Source of the DNA: Elysia marginata
Taxonomy: Eukaryota > Mollusca > Gastropoda > Plakobranchidae
Assembly: GCA_019649035.1 (NCBI GenBank)
Contig: BMAT01013781.1
Span: forward strand, 324,229-347,559
Reading direction: 5' to 3'
Length of the DNA stretch: 23,331 nt
Made by a program: the position numbers and the translations under genes. Under the pieces are notes generated by a model, which was given only the letters and a program-made list of their open reading frames with translations, searched no databases and had not been told where the DNA came from. Every line of letters begins with the position of its first letter. Position 1 is the stretch's first letter. Shown piece by piece: positions 22,590-23,331 of this stretch.

Positions 22590-22657
22590 GTTATCTTTTT
22601 TCTTGCCCATCTGTCTATATTTGGTTAACTTTTCGATAACCCGCCAACTCTTTCAAT
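22590..22657 (+). repeat. Dispersed repeat, copy 2
   Basis: Second copy of the element at 19244-19306, with GTTATCTTTTTTCTTGCCC and TTTTCGATAACCCGCC; small indels separate the two. Confidence 0.6.
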
Positions 22658-23309
22658 ATCTTTGCCTTTTAATGTATAATAATTATAATAACGTTACTTT
22701 GATCGTGTTAAAAGGCTTCAATTCCAAGCAGAAATACGCTGTGCTCATAGAATGTTAACGACTGGTCATGAAAAATTAGTCCAATTTACGCTCACAGCAA
22801 TCACCGCTGCCGCATTTGGCTTCTAATTTATGCTAGAACAAGACGTTTTTGTTTTGGTGCCAACTTCACCTGCCAAAACTGCAGGACTTGTTTGGTCCGC
22901 ATCCCAGGATGCAAGGGAAAATGCTAATAGAAATAATGGAAAATCATGCTGCCTTTTGTTCCTTTGCTGAATAGAAGATAATTGTTATAGAGATCGAAGA
23001 TTGGTTCTTGCTTTAAACCAGCTAGCAAAAAACATGATTGCGTGCATTATTTGTTTATATTTGTGTCATTGACAAATGGAAAATGTGTAGATTCTTGTGT
23101 TTCTTTAGAAAAAGTAAATTAAACGCTGAACCGTTTCAGATTTATAAGTTGGACTTCTCTTTTAGAGGAACGTTTAATACCAGCGCTCTCTTAAACACTT
23201 GACTCTTCGTCTAAAATGGAAGAGTTCTTATAATATTCTTAGTTCAGTAGTTTTGTGTGAGAAAATTCGTTTAAATATAAACTTTCAAAGACATTTATAA
23301 TTGCTATCT

Positions 23310-23331
23310 TTTCTTTCTCTCTCTCTCTCTC
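23310..23331. repeat. (CT)n microsatellite, cut by the window edge
   Basis: TTTCTTTCTCTCTCTCTCTC runs to the last base, so its full length cannot be seen. Confidence 0.9.

Larger units (their letters stand above)
1529..23331 (+). other. PAPLN: Papilin / ADAMTS-like gene, 5' part (six coding exons; continues past the right edge)
   Basis: Six exons splice in frame (706 coding bases, 235 full codons plus one base) into a secreted matrix glycoprotein. Order: signal peptide (about 1-23), TSP1 repeat (33-90; six Cys at 42, 46, 57, 75, 85, 90), ADAMTS-type cysteine-rich module (about 90-195), spacer start (196-235). All introns are GT-AG and every phase matches. No protease domain lies between signal peptide and TSP1, so it is an ADAMTS-like or papilin protein, not an ADAMTS enzyme. 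From memory, GRRY-W-P, the C-L-C/FY stretch and the spacer motif ending SRNLL resemble papilin best; another ADAMTSL is the alternative. Papilins are basement-membrane proteins reported to affect ADAMTS proteases. Distinguishing Kunitz and PLAC domains would lie outside the window, so the symbol is a family-level call. Confidence 0.8.
22283..23331 (+). other. Intron 6, partial
   Basis: Begins with a consensus GTAAGT donor and has no credible downstream acceptor plus coding stretch before the edge. It carries the second copy of the dispersed repeat (22590-22657) and ends in a CT dinucleotide run. Confidence 0.8.

Noticed and set aside
22404-22758. Open frames on both strands after the last exon
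   Set aside because: They cover the dispersed repeat and AT-rich intron; no acceptor or family similarity, and the last exon's GTAAGT donor is consensus.

Overview
The window is animal nuclear DNA, AT-rich and intron-dominated, with clean GT-AG splice sites, long CTAT/GATA, AG and CT simple repeats and several hairpin-type elements. The repeat style would suit a mollusc or another lophotrochozoan, but nothing in the sequence proves the taxon. Prokaryotic features such as operons or ribosome binding sites are absent.

One gene can be read with confidence: the 5' part of a secreted papilin / ADAMTS-like extracellular-matrix glycoprotein on the + strand. Six coding exons (1542-1589, 13317-13468, 18018-18081, 20250-20352, 21510-21643, 22078-22282) join in frame with matching phases (0, 2, 0, 1, 0, 1). 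Together they encode 235 residues: a signal peptide (about residues 1-23), one complete six-cysteine thrombospondin type 1 repeat (about 33-90), an ADAMTS-type cysteine-rich module with the DNCGVCQGDGSSC signature (about 90-195), and the start of the spacer module. There is no metalloprotease domain between signal peptide and TSP1, which places it among the ADAMTS-like/papilin proteins. The spacer wording (RRGLN..I.IPAGST, then PSRNLL) resembles papilin most. The rest of the gene (spacer end, further TSP1 repeats, Kunitz and Ig domains if it is papilin) must lie past the right edge.

About 97% of the window is non-coding. Intron 1 (11.7 kb) holds CTAT microsatellites (1719-2286), a 40-bp-arm hairpin (3266-3359), a purine-rich GATA/AG region (about 6425-7830), a short GC-richer patch (about 7845-7990), an AGCGCT hairpin tail of an interspersed repeat (about 9824-9872), a CT repeat (11209-11266) and an 815-bp TTAA-flanked inverted-repeat element (11273-12087) with four internal 50-bp tandem units. 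Intron 2 holds a near-perfect 112-bp-arm foldback (14530-14762) and a probable alternative first exon (about 16134-16326; ATG at 16185) in a local CpG-rich patch.

The most interesting observation is that alternative first exon. It has a good start context, a signal-peptide-like end and a donor, but its phase (1) does not fit the next constitutive exon. Spliced to exon 18018 it would read exons 3 and 4 in a second open frame and stop early in exon 5. Spliced to exon 21510 it would make a form without the TSP1 repeat.
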